Counted from the stretch's first letter, positions 41,725-50,450 are shown. The stretch: 64,000 bases of DNA from Castellaniella sp040276065 (GCF_040276065.1 NZ_JBELOI010000002.1:62001-126000), one strand, 5' to 3'. Translations and numbers: made by a program. The notes: generated from the letters alone by a model not told the origin.

Positions 41725-42906
41725 TCAGAGCATTTCGATGGCCAGCGCCACGGCCTCGCCGCCGCCGATGCACAACGAGGCGATGCCGCGGCGGCCACCG
41801 GTCTTGCGCAGCGCGCCCACCAGCGTGGTCAGCAGACGCGCGCCCGAGGCGCCGATGGGGTGGCCCAGGGCGGTGGCGCCGCCGTGGATGTTGACCTTGT
41901 CGTGGGATAGCCCGAGGTCGGCCATCGCCGCCATCGTGACCACCGCGAAGGCTTCGTTGATCTCGTAGAGATCGACCTCGTCCGTGCTCCAGCCGGTTTT
42001 GTCCAGGAGCTTTTGGATGGCGCCGACCGGCGCCGTGGTGAACCAGCCGGGCTCTTGAGAGTGCTGGGTATGGGCGACGATGCGTGCCAGCGGCGTGGCG
42101 CCCAGGGTCTTGGCCGTGGATTCGCGCATGACCACCATCGCCGAGGCGCCGTCGGAGATCGAGGAGGCGTTGGCGGCGGTGATGGTGCCGTCCTTTTTGA
42201 AGGCGGGCTTGAGGGTGGGGATCTTTTCCGGCATGGCCTTGAAGGGCGCCTCGTCGGTGTCGATCACGGTATCGCCCTTGCGGCCCTTGATCGCGACGGA
42301 GACGATTTCCCACTTGAAGGAGCCGTCCTCGTTCGCCTGGCGGGCGCGGCGCAGGGATTCCAGCGAGAAGGCGTCCTGCTGTTCGCGGGTGAAGCTGTAC
42401 TTGGCGGCGCAGTCCTCGGCGAACACGCCCATCGCGGTGCCGCGCTGGTAGGCGTCCTCCAGGCCGTCGAGGGCCATGTGGTCGTAGACCGTCGAGTGGC
42501 CATAGCGATAGCCCTGGCGGCCGCGCAGCAGCAGGTAGGGGGCGTTGCTCATGCTTTCCTGGCCGCCGGCCACCACCACGTCGGCCGATCCGGCCTTGAT
42601 GATGTCGTGGGCCAGCATCACCGCCTTCAGGCCTGAGCCGCAGACCTTGTGCAGCGTGCTGCAGGCCACGCCCAGCGGCAGGCCGGCGCCCAGCGCCGCT
42701 TGGCGCGCCGGGGCCTGGCCCTGGCCGGCCTGCAGGACGTTGCCCATGATGACTTCATCGACGGCATCGCCGGTGATGCCGGCGCGTTCGACGGCGGCGC
42801 GGATGGCGATCGACCCCAACTCGTGGGCGGCCAGTCCGGACAGGCTGCCCATCATGCCCCCCATGGGGGTGCGGGCGACTGAGGCGAGAATGATGTGATC
42901 GGACAT
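41725..42906 (-). CDS. Acetyl-CoA C-acetyltransferase (thiolase II)
   Basis: This 393-residue thiolase condenses or cleaves acetyl-CoA/acetoacetyl-CoA. The acylated cysteine is C89 (LHKVCGSGLKA). The conserved NEAF, GGATALGHPIGASG and C-terminal CIGGGEAVA (C379) motifs are all present. TGGAGC precedes the ATG. Inside the leucine operon its role is to split acetoacetyl-CoA, formed from the acetoacetate end product, into two acetyl-CoA. Confidence 0.94.
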   Translation of the reverse strand: MSDHIILASVARTPMGGMMGSLSGLAAHELGSIAIRAAVERAGITGDAVDEVIMGNVLQAGQGQAPARQAALGAGLPLGVACSTLHKVCGSGLKAVMLAHDIIKAGSADVVVAGGQESMSNAPYLLLRGRQGYRYGHSTVYDHMALDGLEDAYQRGTAMGVFAEDCAAKYSFTREQQDAFSLESLRRARQANEDGSFKWEIVSVAIKGRKGDTVIDTDEAPFKAMPEKIPTLKPAFKKDGTITAANASSISDGASAMVVMRESTAKTLGATPLARIVAHTQHSQEPGWFTTAPVGAIQKLLDKTGWSTDEVDLYEINEAFAVVTMAAMADLGLSHDKVNIHGGATALGHPIGASGARLLTTLVGALRKTGGRRGIASLCIGGGEAVALAIEML

Positions 42907-42924
42907 GATGAGCTCCAGAAAGTT

Positions 42925-44775
42925 TCAGAGGATGCTGCGGGGATAGGGCGGTGGCGCCGAGCCGAGCAGCCTTCTGGCATTATCGTACGGAAAAATATCC
43001 TCGATCCGGCCCTGTGAGGCGCGCATCCGGCACTCTTGCCACCATTGTGCGTCCAGCAGCTCGGCGTGGTGCGCCAGGAAGGCGGCGCGTACGCGCGCGT
43101 CGCCCAGCAGGAAGTGACGAAACTCCTCGGGGAATACGTCGTTGGGGCCCACCGGGTACCAGGGCTCGCTCGCGAGCTCGGCCTCTTCGTTGGGGGCGGG
43201 CGGGATCCGGCGGAACTGCATTTCGGTCATGCGCTGGATCTCATCGTAGTCGTAGAACACGACGCGCCCCAGGCGCGTGACGCCGAAGTTCTTGTACAAC
43301 ATGTCGCCGGGGAAGATGTTCGCCGCCGCCAGCTCGCGGATGGCCTGCCCATATTGGCGCACGGCCGCCTCGAGGGCACCGTCCGAGGCGCGCGCCAGGT
43401 AGAGGTTCAGCGGCGTCATGCGCCGCTCGATGTAGACGTGCTTGAATAGGACCGTGTCCTCGGTTTCCTCGATCAGGCTCGGCACCTCGGCGCGCAGGCC
43501 ATCGAGCAGGCGCGCTGAAAAGCGCCGCTTGGGCAGGGCCACCAGCGAGTATTCCCAGGTGTCGGCCATGCGTCCGACGCGGTCGTGCATTTTGACCATT
43601 TGGTACTTGCGGCGCACGATGTCCTCGGTCATGCCGTCCTTGGCAATGCGGTCGCGGATCAGCTTGAACACGTAGGGATACGACGGCAGGGTGAACACGG
43701 TCATGACCATGCCCTCGATCCCCGCCGCGTAGTCGAAGGCGTCGTGCGAGTGCGAGAGGTGGTGCAGGAAATCGCGGTAGAACAGCGTCTTGCCCTGCTT
43801 CTGCAGCCCCAAGGTGGTGTAGACCTCGGCCTTGGGCTTGCGTGGGAACAGCGAAATAAGGAATTCCACATAGGCGGCGGGCGCCTCCATGTCCACCAGG
43901 AAGTAGGCCCGGGTGAAGCTGAACAAGGTGCTGAGGTCGTCGCTCGTGTGCAGCAGCGCGTCCAGGCGGACCTGTCCGGCCGGATTGTGCAGCAGGGCGA
44001 TGGCAAAGGGGTGGATGGCGGTCTGGTTGATCAGCCGGCCGACGATGTAGGCGCCCTTGTTCCGGAAAAACAAGGTGTTGAGGACCTGAATCTGGCAATC
44101 CGGCGCGAGCCGCTGGCCAATGCCGCGCGCCAGCCGCAGGCGCAACTGGCGGATCGCCAGGCGCGCGAGCCGGCGGGCGTCGGCCGGCAGGTCGGCGTAG
44201 GGCGCGGCCAGGCCGAAGTCCGCGACCATGCGGACGATGGTGGCCGCCAGCCCGTCGCTCAGGGGGTAATAGCTGCGGTACGAGGGCAGTGTGTCATCGA
44301 TGTACTCCGTCGCCACCGTGGGGCGCACGAAGATGAAATCGTTGTTGAAGTAGCTGCGGTGCAGGATGCGGCAAGAGACCGAATTGAAGAACGTCTCGGC
44401 GCATTCAGGCTGCCGGTGACCCGCCAGCAGGCCCACGTAGAGGGCCTTGGTTTCTTGCCAGAATTCGAGCTGCGCCGGCGTCAGGGCGGCCGGGATGCCC
44501 GGCGCCGGCGCCGTATCGCTGCCGCGCAGGGCCTGCGCCAGGGTCGCGGCGCATTCGCGCACGCGCATGTCGTAGTATTCGATGCGCTCGCTCGAGAGCC
44601 GCTGGATGCCGTGCCAGTCGCCGGACTCGAACAGCGACTTGGCGCGCTGCGCACCGTAGCGAAACAGCGAGTAGTGGCGGTCGAAGCCCGCAAGAATCAT
44701 GCGCGCCACGGCCTCGGGCGACAGCCGCCGGGGGGCGACGGGCTCAATGCGCTGGTGGTCCCCGGAATCGCTCAT
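42925..44775 (-). CDS. aceK: Isocitrate dehydrogenase kinase/phosphatase
   Basis: AceK (616 residues) phosphorylates and dephosphorylates isocitrate dehydrogenase. It throttles the TCA cycle so that isocitrate enters the glyoxylate bypass during growth on acetyl-CoA-yielding substrates. Recognisable segments are the nucleotide site GMVMTVFTLPSYPYVFKLIR (near residue 350), RRMTPLNLYLARA and the catalytic VVFYDYDEIQRM near 500. It is normally linked to aceB/aceA in enterobacteria. Here it lies between liuA (9 bp) and a thiolase gene (18 bp), inside the leucine operon. No aceA or aceB is in the window. Confidence 0.95.
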   Translation of the reverse strand: MSDSGDHQRIEPVAPRRLSPEAVARMILAGFDRHYSLFRYGAQRAKSLFESGDWHGIQRLSSERIEYYDMRVRECAATLAQALRGSDTAPAPGIPAALTPAQLEFWQETKALYVGLLAGHRQPECAETFFNSVSCRILHRSYFNNDFIFVRPTVATEYIDDTLPSYRSYYPLSDGLAATIVRMVADFGLAAPYADLPADARRLARLAIRQLRLRLARGIGQRLAPDCQIQVLNTLFFRNKGAYIVGRLINQTAIHPFAIALLHNPAGQVRLDALLHTSDDLSTLFSFTRAYFLVDMEAPAAYVEFLISLFPRKPKAEVYTTLGLQKQGKTLFYRDFLHHLSHSHDAFDYAAGIEGMVMTVFTLPSYPYVFKLIRDRIAKDGMTEDIVRRKYQMVKMHDRVGRMADTWEYSLVALPKRRFSARLLDGLRAEVPSLIEETEDTVLFKHVYIERRMTPLNLYLARASDGALEAAVRQYGQAIRELAAANIFPGDMLYKNFGVTRLGRVVFYDYDEIQRMTEMQFRRIPPAPNEEAELASEPWYPVGPNDVFPEEFRHFLLGDARVRAAFLAHHAELLDAQWWQECRMRASQGRIEDIFPYDNARRLLGSAPPPYPRSIL

Positions 44776-44784
44776 GGGATCGCG

Positions 44785-45963
44785 TCAGGCGGTCTCGCCG
44801 AAGAGTTCGCGGCCGATCAGCATGCGGCGGATCTCGCTGGTGCCGGCGCCGATTTCATAGAGCTTGGCGTCGCGCCACAGGCGGCCCGTGGGGTAGTCGT
44901 TGATGTAGCCGTTGCCGCCCAGGATCTGGATGCCCTCGCCCGCCATCCAGGTCGCTTTTTCCGCGCAGTACAGAATGGCGGCCGCGCAGTCCTTGCGTAC
45001 CTGGCGCACGTGCGCGGTGCCCAGGCGATCGAGGTTTTTGCCGACGGTATAGCAAAAGGCGCGCGAGGCCTGCAGCGTCGTGTAGAGATCGGCAAGCTTG
45101 CCCTGGATCAGTTGAAACTCGCCGATCGGCCGGCCGAACTGTTCGCGCTCGTGCACATAGGGCACCACCACGTCCATGACCGCCTGCATGATGCCCAGGG
45201 GGCCCGCGGCGAGGACCGCGCGCTCGTAGTCCAGGCCGCTCATCAACACCCGGACGCCGCCGTTGACGGCGCCCAGCACGTTTTCCTCGGGCACCTCGCA
45301 GTCCTGGAACACCAGTTCGCCGGTGTGGCTGCCGCGCATGCCGAGCTTATCGAGCTTCTGGGCCACCGAGAATCCCGCGAAGCCCTTTTCCACGATGAAG
45401 GCGGTGATGCCGTGCTGGCGTGCCTGCGGGTCGGTTTTGGCGTAGACCACCAGGGTGTCCGCGTCGGGGCCGTTGGTGATCCACATTTTGGTGCCGTTCA
45501 GCACGTAGCGGTCGCCGCGTTTTTCGGCGTGCAGGCGCATGGCGACCACATCCGAGCCGGCACCTGGCTCGCTCATGGCCAGGGCGCCGATGCGTTCGCC
45601 CGAGACGAGCGCCGGCAGGTACTTGCGCTTTTGCGCCTCGGTGCCGTTGCGGTGGAGCTGGTTGACGCACAGATTGGAGTGCGCGCCGTAGGACAGGGCG
45701 ATCGAGGCGCTCGCGCGCGAGATCTCTTCCATGGCGATCATATGGGCCAGGTAGCCGAGGCTGGAGCCGCCGTAGGCCTCGTCCACGGTCACCCCGAGCA
45801 GGCCCAGGTCGCCGAACTTGCGCCACAAGTCCATGGGGAACTGGTCATCGCGGTCGGCGGCGGCGGCGCGCGGTGCGATCTCGGCCTGCGCGAAATCGCG
45901 GACCGCATCGCGCAGCATGTCCAAGTCGTCGCCGAGTTCGAAATTGAGGCCGGGCAAGTTCAT
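44785..45963 (-). CDS. liuA: Isovaleryl-CoA dehydrogenase
   Basis: This FAD-dependent acyl-CoA dehydrogenase has 392 residues. It oxidises isovaleryl-CoA to 3-methylcrotonyl-CoA, the first committed step of leucine breakdown. The catalytic base is E247 in SGLDYERAVLAAGPLG, a position shared with isovaleryl-CoA dehydrogenases and not with short-chain acyl-CoA dehydrogenases. FAD-site motifs MSEPGAGSDVV (near 130) and ILGGNGYINDYPTGR (near 345) are present. TGGAGA lies before the ATG. It is the first structural gene of the liu operon, and the LiuR-type operator is about 50-65 bp upstream. Confidence 0.95.
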   Translation of the reverse strand: MNLPGLNFELGDDLDMLRDAVRDFAQAEIAPRAAAADRDDQFPMDLWRKFGDLGLLGVTVDEAYGGSSLGYLAHMIAMEEISRASASIALSYGAHSNLCVNQLHRNGTEAQKRKYLPALVSGERIGALAMSEPGAGSDVVAMRLHAEKRGDRYVLNGTKMWITNGPDADTLVVYAKTDPQARQHGITAFIVEKGFAGFSVAQKLDKLGMRGSHTGELVFQDCEVPEENVLGAVNGGVRVLMSGLDYERAVLAAGPLGIMQAVMDVVVPYVHEREQFGRPIGEFQLIQGKLADLYTTLQASRAFCYTVGKNLDRLGTAHVRQVRKDCAAAILYCAEKATWMAGEGIQILGGNGYINDYPTGRLWRDAKLYEIGAGTSEIRRMLIGRELFGETA

Positions 45964-46012
45964 GGGAGTCTCCAGGGTGGGGCGTGAATAAGGCCTTATT
46001 TTGCTATGACGT

Positions 46013-46028
46013 TTACGTTAACGTCAAT
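46013..46028. promoter_or_regulatory. LiuR-type operator upstream of liuA
   Basis: The 16-mer TTACGTTAACGTCAAT contains the palindrome ACGTTAACGT and is repeated exactly at 46447-46462 upstream of liuR. It lies between the liuR stop and the liuA start. On the minus strand it supplies TTGACG, which could serve as the -35 box of the liuA promoter. A MerR-family regulator gene is adjacent, so this is a strong candidate for its binding site. Confidence 0.75.
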
Positions 46029-46435
46029 CAGGATCTGGCCGAAGCAGCATCCAGGGCGCGTTCGCGCAGCAAGGCTTGGCATTCAGCCTCTTGCTGGCGG
46101 ATCTCGCGCAGCGTCACCTCGAGGTCTTGGCGCTGCTGCTCGAGCTTGATCCGGTGGGTCTCAAGCACTTGGGCGTAGTGCCGCAACTGGGCGGTGCTGC
46201 TGGCGCCGGTTTCGTCGTACATATTGATCAGACTCAGGATCTCTGCGAGTTGCAAGCCCAGGCGGCGGCCGCGCAGCGCGAGCTTGAGCCGCGTGCGGTC
46301 GCGCGTCGAATAGACCCGGTTGCGCCCTTGGCGACCTGGGCTGACGATGCCCTGATCCTCGTAGAAGCGGATCGTGCGCGGCGTTACCGAGAATTCGCGG
46401 GCCAGCTCGGAAATGGTCCAGGTGATTTGAGTCAT
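46028..46435 (-). CDS. liuR: MerR-family regulator of leucine/isovalerate catabolism (LiuR-like)
   Basis: This MerR-type regulator has 135 residues from ATG 46435. The N-terminal helix-turn-helix reads WTISELAREFSVTPRTIRFY, followed by EDQGIVSPGRQGRNRVYSTR. A long coiled coil (residues 80-125) provides dimerisation. There are no metal-binding cysteines, as in the LiuR/SoxR-like acyl-CoA-responsive branch. ATG 46435 was chosen over an upstream frame because the operator at 46447-46462 would otherwise be coding. It precedes liuA on the same strand, and identical 16-bp sites flank both genes. Control of the liu operon and of itself is the straightforward reading. Confidence 0.9.
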   Translation of the reverse strand: MTQITWTISELAREFSVTPRTIRFYEDQGIVSPGRQGRNRVYSTRDRTRLKLALRGRRLGLQLAEILSLINMYDETGASSTAQLRHYAQVLETHRIKLEQQRQDLEVTLREIRQQEAECQALLRERALDAASARS

Positions 46436-46446
46436 GGGGCGGAAGC

Positions 46447-46462
46447 TTACGTTAACGTCAAT
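46447..46462. promoter_or_regulatory. LiuR-type operator upstream of liuR
   Basis: This is the second exact copy of TTACGTTAACGTCAAT, 12 bp upstream of the liuR start and 66 bp upstream of the divergent hydrolase gene at 46528. On the minus strand a -10-like TATTGA overlaps its end, 17 bp after TTGATG. This position suits autorepression and could also affect the divergent gene. Confidence 0.7.
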
Positions 46463-46527
46463 ACATAATGCCATAATATGCATCAAATCCATATGGCCGC
46501 GCGCCACTGTATCCGTGGAGAAATCAA

Positions 46528-47598
46528 TTGAATCCGAATGAGCAGAAACTGAGCTATCCCCTGGGCGAAGCCCTCCCCGAACCGGGCCGGGCGGTCGGCA
46601 TCGCCGATGGGGTGCAGTGGATCCGCATGCCGCTGCCCTTCGCCCTGGATCACATCAATCTGTGGCTGCTGCGCGATGAGATCGACGGGCGCCAGGGCTG
46701 GACCGTGGTCGATTGCGGCATCGACCGCGCCGAGGTGCGGGCGCGCTGGGAAGAGGTCTTCGAACATGCGCTCGGCGGCCTGCCGGTCCTGCGGGTGGTC
46801 GTGACGCACATGCATCCCGACCATGTGGGGCTTGCACACTGGCTGTGCGAGCGCTGGCAGGCGCCTTTATGGATGACCATGACCGACTATACGCTGGCCC
46901 GCTTATGGTCGGCGCCCGCACCCGCGGACGCCGAAGGCGGGGGGCCCACCGGGGAATCCGCGGTGCGGCATTTTGCGCAGCACGGCCTGCTGGATCCCGA
47001 GGCGCAGCGGCAGATCCGCGAGCGCCACGGCTACTACAGCGGACTGGTGCCGGGAATGCCCGGCAGCTTTCATCGAATGCTCCATGGCCAGGTTCTGCGC
47101 ATCGGCGGACGAGACTGGCGTGTGATCGTGGGCTATGGCCATGCGCCTGAGCACGCCTCGCTGTCCTGCCCCGCGCTGGGGGTGCTGATCTCGGGGGATA
47201 TGGTGTTGCCGAGGATATCGACCAATGTCAGCGTGTTCGATCTCGAGCCCGAGGCCAATCCCCTGCCTTTGTATCTGGATTCGCTCAAGGCCTACGATGG
47301 TCTGGATGCCGACACGCTGGTGCTGCCGTCGCACGGCCGCCCCTTCACGGGCCTGCACGAGCGCGTAGCCCAGCAGCATGCCCATCATGCCGAGCGCCTG
47401 GATGAGTTGCTGGTGGCCTGCGGCGAGCCCGTGAGTGCGACCGACATCCTGCCCGTGCTGTTTCGCCGCAAACTCGACCTGCACCAGCTCACCTTCGCCA
47501 TGGGCGAGGCCATCGCCCACCTGCACGCCTTATACTTCGAAGGGAAGCTGCGCCGCAGCGTCGATGCGCAAGGAATCTACCGTTTCCAGCGCGTCTAG
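46528..47598 (+). CDS. Metallo-beta-lactamase-fold hydrolase
   Basis: This 356-residue MBL-fold protein has the metal motif THMHPDHVG (near residue 91). Further metal ligands lie in VGYGHAPEHASL (near 207) and LISGDMVLPRI (near 220), and VLPSHGRPFTGLHERV near 272 completes the set. A C-terminal helical domain (residues 285-350) resembles that of glyoxalase II-like and thioesterase-like members. The start is TTG 46528, supported by GGAG 7 bp upstream. It is divergent from liuR, whose operator is nearby, so an acyl-CoA or thioester substrate is possible but unproven. Confidence 0.85.
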   Translation: MNPNEQKLSYPLGEALPEPGRAVGIADGVQWIRMPLPFALDHINLWLLRDEIDGRQGWTVVDCGIDRAEVRARWEEVFEHALGGLPVLRVVVTHMHPDHVGLAHWLCERWQAPLWMTMTDYTLARLWSAPAPADAEGGGPTGESAVRHFAQHGLLDPEAQRQIRERHGYYSGLVPGMPGSFHRMLHGQVLRIGGRDWRVIVGYGHAPEHASLSCPALGVLISGDMVLPRISTNVSVFDLEPEANPLPLYLDSLKAYDGLDADTLVLPSHGRPFTGLHERVAQQHAHHAERLDELLVACGEPVSATDILPVLFRRKLDLHQLTFAMGEAIAHLHALYFEGKLRRSVDAQGIYRFQRV

Positions 47599-47643
47599 CG
47601 CCTCGCCAGCCGCAACGTCCACCAGATTTTTTCAGGCCCGCCC

Positions 47644-48858
47644 ATGTCCGTCCCCTCAGACGCCCGCCTCGATACCCTGCTGCAGCATACCGGCCAGGCG
47701 CCGCTGGACCCGGCCACGGGCAGCGGGCCCGTCGCCATGCCGTCCATGCGCACCAGCACGGTGCGCTTTGCGGACATGGAGGCCCTCGACCGCGCCCAGG
47801 CGGCCAAGGCGCGCGGCGAGCGGGTCCCGACCTACGGGCGCGTGGGCCTGCAGACCCATGCGGCGCTCGAGACCCTGTTGTGCGAGCTCGAGGGGGGCAC
47901 CCGGGCCTTCCTCGCCCCTTCGGGGATGGCGGCGATCAGCATGGCGCTGCTGGCCCTGGCGGGGCAGGGCGACCATATCCTGGCGGCTGATTGCGTCTAT
48001 GCGCCGGTGCGCTATCTGCACAAGACCATCCTGTCGCGCATGGGCGTGCGCATGGATTTCGTGCGGCCCACGGTCGAGGCCCTGACGGCCGCCCTGCGGC
48101 CGGAAACCCGGGTGCTGTATCTGGAATCACCGGGCTCTTTGTTGCTAGAGATGCTGGACCTGCCGGCGCTGGCGCGCTGGGGTCGTGCGCATGGCCTCGT
48201 GGTGGTGGTCGACAACACCTGGGGATCGGGATATGTCTATCGCCCCCTGGCGCTGGGCGCGGACGTGTCGGTCGTCGCGGCGACCAAATACATCGGTGGG
48301 CACTCGGACCTGATGCTGGGCGCGGCGGTGGCGTGCGACGAGGCGCTGAACCGGCGGCTGGGCGAAACCCACTATGCTCTGGGCAGTACGGTCAGCGCGG
48401 ACGATGCCTGGCTCGCCCTGCGCGGTGCGCGCACGCTGGGCCTGCGCATGCGCCAGAGCGCGGTCCATGCGCTCGAGGTCTGTCGCTGGCTGGAATCCCG
48501 CCCCGAGGTTTCGCGCCTGTTTCATCCGGCGTGGCCCGCCGATCCAGGTCACGCGCTATGGCGCCGGGATGCGCAGGGCTCGAACGGTCTGTTGTCGGTG
48601 GCGGTGGATTTCGATGGGGCCGGCGCCCGGCGGCTGATCGACGCCTTGCGCCTGTTTGGCATCGGCTATTCCTGGGGGGGCTACGAGAGCCTCGTCACCC
48701 AGGTCGAGCCCCAGGCTCTGCAGACGCATGGCTACTGGGCCGAACAGGCCGATGCGCGATTGCGCGCCGGCAGTGTGCTGCGCCTGCATATCGGCCTGGA
48801 GGATCCGCGCGACCTGATCGCCGACCTCCAGCAGGCCTTCACACAAGCTCTGGCCTAA
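47644..48858 (+). CDS. metC: Cystathionine beta-lyase / Cys-Met metabolism PLP enzyme
   Basis: This pyridoxal-phosphate enzyme of the cystathionine lyase family has 404 residues. It cleaves cystathionine to homocysteine, pyruvate and ammonia. The PLP lysine is about K215 in AATKYIGGHSDLMLG. The tyrosine-arginine pair YGRVG near residue 64 and the phosphate-binding SGMAAISM near 93 are also present. The length and the GYSWGGYESL motif near 340 favour MetC over gamma-synthases. It starts 45 bp after the MBL gene. Whether the two are cotranscribed is unclear. Confidence 0.9.
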   Translation: MSVPSDARLDTLLQHTGQAPLDPATGSGPVAMPSMRTSTVRFADMEALDRAQAAKARGERVPTYGRVGLQTHAALETLLCELEGGTRAFLAPSGMAAISMALLALAGQGDHILAADCVYAPVRYLHKTILSRMGVRMDFVRPTVEALTAALRPETRVLYLESPGSLLLEMLDLPALARWGRAHGLVVVVDNTWGSGYVYRPLALGADVSVVAATKYIGGHSDLMLGAAVACDEALNRRLGETHYALGSTVSADDAWLALRGARTLGLRMRQSAVHALEVCRWLESRPEVSRLFHPAWPADPGHALWRRDAQGSNGLLSVAVDFDGAGARRLIDALRLFGIGYSWGGYESLVTQVEPQALQTHGYWAEQADARLRAGSVLRLHIGLEDPRDLIADLQQAFTQALA

Positions 48859-48967
48859 GGTACGACAAGCCGCGCGCCCCCTTTGGGGATGAGCCGGGAT
48901 ACGGAATGGTCCTGCGGACCGTTCCGTGCCTGGTGAATCCGAACCGCCTGCAAGCGGTGAGGTAGAC

Positions 48968-49072
48968 AGCAAGCCGCAGGCGCAGCGTGGGGGTCTTTTT
49001 TCCGCCGGGCCGCCCCAAGGAAAAAGCGCCCCCCTGGGGGGCAGCAAGCCGCAGGCGCAGCGTGGGGGCCTT
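48968..49072. repeat. Dispersed GC-rich intergenic repeat, two copies
   Basis: A 30-bp unit beginning AGCAAGCCGCAGGCGCAGCG and continuing TGGGGGYCTT occurs at 48968-48997 and 49043-49072, differing at one base. Between the copies, CCGCCCCAAGGAAAAAGCG (49010-49028) recurs exactly at 60821-60839, between bfd and bfr. The first unit ends in a T-run (48994-49001). The elements lie in the 216-bp gap between convergent metC and dsbA. They look like the short palindromic-type intergenic repeats common in Alcaligenaceae, perhaps with a terminator role. Confidence 0.6.
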
Positions 49073-49074
49073 AT

Positions 49075-49701
49075 TTACTTCCCTTCGGCCAGTATCTGCT
49101 TGACCAGCTTGTCGGCCTCGTCGATGGCGCCCTGGTACGTGCCGGTGTGCGAGGGCGAGGTCACGTAGCGCCCGCCGATCGCAAAGGAGGGCGTGCCATC
49201 GATATGGTAGGCTTTGACCAGTTCGTCGGCGCGCATCACGCGGGTCTTGACGCCGAATGAGTTGAACACGTCGATGAAGGCCTGACGATCCACGCCTTGC
49301 CCGGCAATCCAGTCGATGATGGCGTCGGCTTTGAACAGACGCTCGTGTTCATCGTGGATGGCGCGGAACACGGTGGCATGCAGATCCAGGCGATCCATGG
49401 CCTCGAGCGCGTAGTAGAGCTTTTGCAGGTCCTGCATGCTGGCGTTGAAGGCCACCGGGACGGCTTTGAACGCCACGTCCGCGGGCAGCGTGGGCCGCCA
49501 TTTTTCGACCAGCGGCTCGATTGCCTTGCAATGCGGGCACGTATAGGCGAAAAATTCGAGTACCTCGATCTTGCCCGGTGTATCAGAGGGCTGGGCGGGG
49601 TCCACGACGTCGTATGGGTTGGCGGCCTGCGCCATGGGCGCAAACGCCAGGGATAGCCCCAGGGCCATGCCCAGGGCGATGCGGGAAAGAAAGGACTTCA
49701 T
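49075..49701 (-). CDS. dsbA: Thiol:disulfide interchange protein DsbA
   Basis: This periplasmic oxidase introduces disulfide bonds into exported proteins. Its 208 residues start with a Sec signal peptide (ALGMALGLSLAFAPMAQA, cleavage near residue 26). The active site is C55-P-H-C58. The cis-proline loop is GTPSFAIGGR near residue 176. GGAG lies 6 bp before the ATG. It is the last gene of the conserved argS-SPOR-dsbA block. Confidence 0.95.
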   Translation of the reverse strand: MKSFLSRIALGMALGLSLAFAPMAQAANPYDVVDPAQPSDTPGKIEVLEFFAYTCPHCKAIEPLVEKWRPTLPADVAFKAVPVAFNASMQDLQKLYYALEAMDRLDLHATVFRAIHDEHERLFKADAIIDWIAGQGVDRQAFIDVFNSFGVKTRVMRADELVKAYHIDGTPSFAIGGRYVTSPSHTGTYQGAIDEADKLVKQILAEGK

Positions 49702-49740
49702 CAGGGACTCCGTGGTGCGAAGGTCGGGGTTAGCGTCCGT

Positions 49741-50445
49741 TCAGGGCCGGACGACAGAGGATTCGATTTTTTCACTGCCGAGTTGAGTGCGCGCGCGATT
49801 CATCTCATCGATGCCCTTGAAGGGGCCCACCCGGACCCGGTTGATGGCGCTGCCGTTTGACTGCCCCTGCTCGATGCGCACCGGCAGGCCCAGCAGCAGC
49901 ACCCGTGCGCGCATGGCCTCGGCCTCGTCCTTGGACCGGAATGCGCCGGTCTGCAGATAGTAGATGGTCTGGGTGCCCGGGGCCGGCTGGGCCGCGGGTT
50001 TCGTGGGCGGGGGTGCGGGCGCCTGGGCGCCTGATGCGGTGCCCGATGCAGCGGTCGCGGCCGGCGGCGCCGAGGGTGGCGGGACGGCGGATGGCTTTGC
50101 GTCCAGGCCGGCGATCAGCTTGCCGATGTCGTCGGCCAGGGGGTTCCCGCTCTCGCTGGGCGCCGGGGCCGGTGGATTGTTCGTGCCGCCGCCCTGCGCG
50201 GGGCTGCGGGTACCGGCGGGTCCGTCCTTGCCGTACAGGCCGATATTGGGATCGGGGGCGTTGCTGACATCGGGCAGCAGGGTCGAGGGCGTGCTGCGGC
50301 TGGCCTTGTCCATGAAGGGCATGGGGGCCTGGGTGACGAACAAGGCGACCGCCACGGCCGCGCCGACGCCCAGCACCATGCCGAGAATCAGGCCGAGCCA
50401 GGTCCCGCCGGAGCGTGAGGAGGTTTTACGTTTGCGAGTCGCCAT
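49741..50445 (-). CDS. SPOR-domain cell-division protein (FtsN-like)
   Basis: This bitopic inner-membrane protein has 234 residues: a basic cytoplasmic N-terminus (ATRKRKTSSRS), one transmembrane helix (residues 15-38) and a long proline/alanine-rich periplasmic linker. The C-terminal SPOR domain (residues 160-234, YYLQTGAFRSKDEAEAMRA, RVRVGPFKG) binds denuded septal peptidoglycan. ATG 50445 fits the AAGGA ribosome binding site. GTG 50454 would overlap the argS stop as GTGA but is too close to that site. Its place after argS and before dsbA is typical of this group of bacteria. Confidence 0.87.
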   Translation of the reverse strand: MATRKRKTSSRSGGTWLGLILGMVLGVGAAVAVALFVTQAPMPFMDKASRSTPSTLLPDVSNAPDPNIGLYGKDGPAGTRSPAQGGGTNNPPAPAPSESGNPLADDIGKLIAGLDAKPSAVPPPSAPPAATAASGTASGAQAPAPPPTKPAAQPAPGTQTIYYLQTGAFRSKDEAEAMRARVLLLGLPVRIEQGQSNGSAINRVRVGPFKGIDEMNRARTQLGSEKIESSVVRP

Positions 50446-50450
50446 TCGGG

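Noticed and set aside
48900..48926. Hairpin after metC (arms ACGGAATGGTCC and GGACCGTTCCGT) as an intrinsic terminator
   Set aside because: The stem is good (11 of 12 pairs), but no T-run follows directly, so it is not listed as a terminator.
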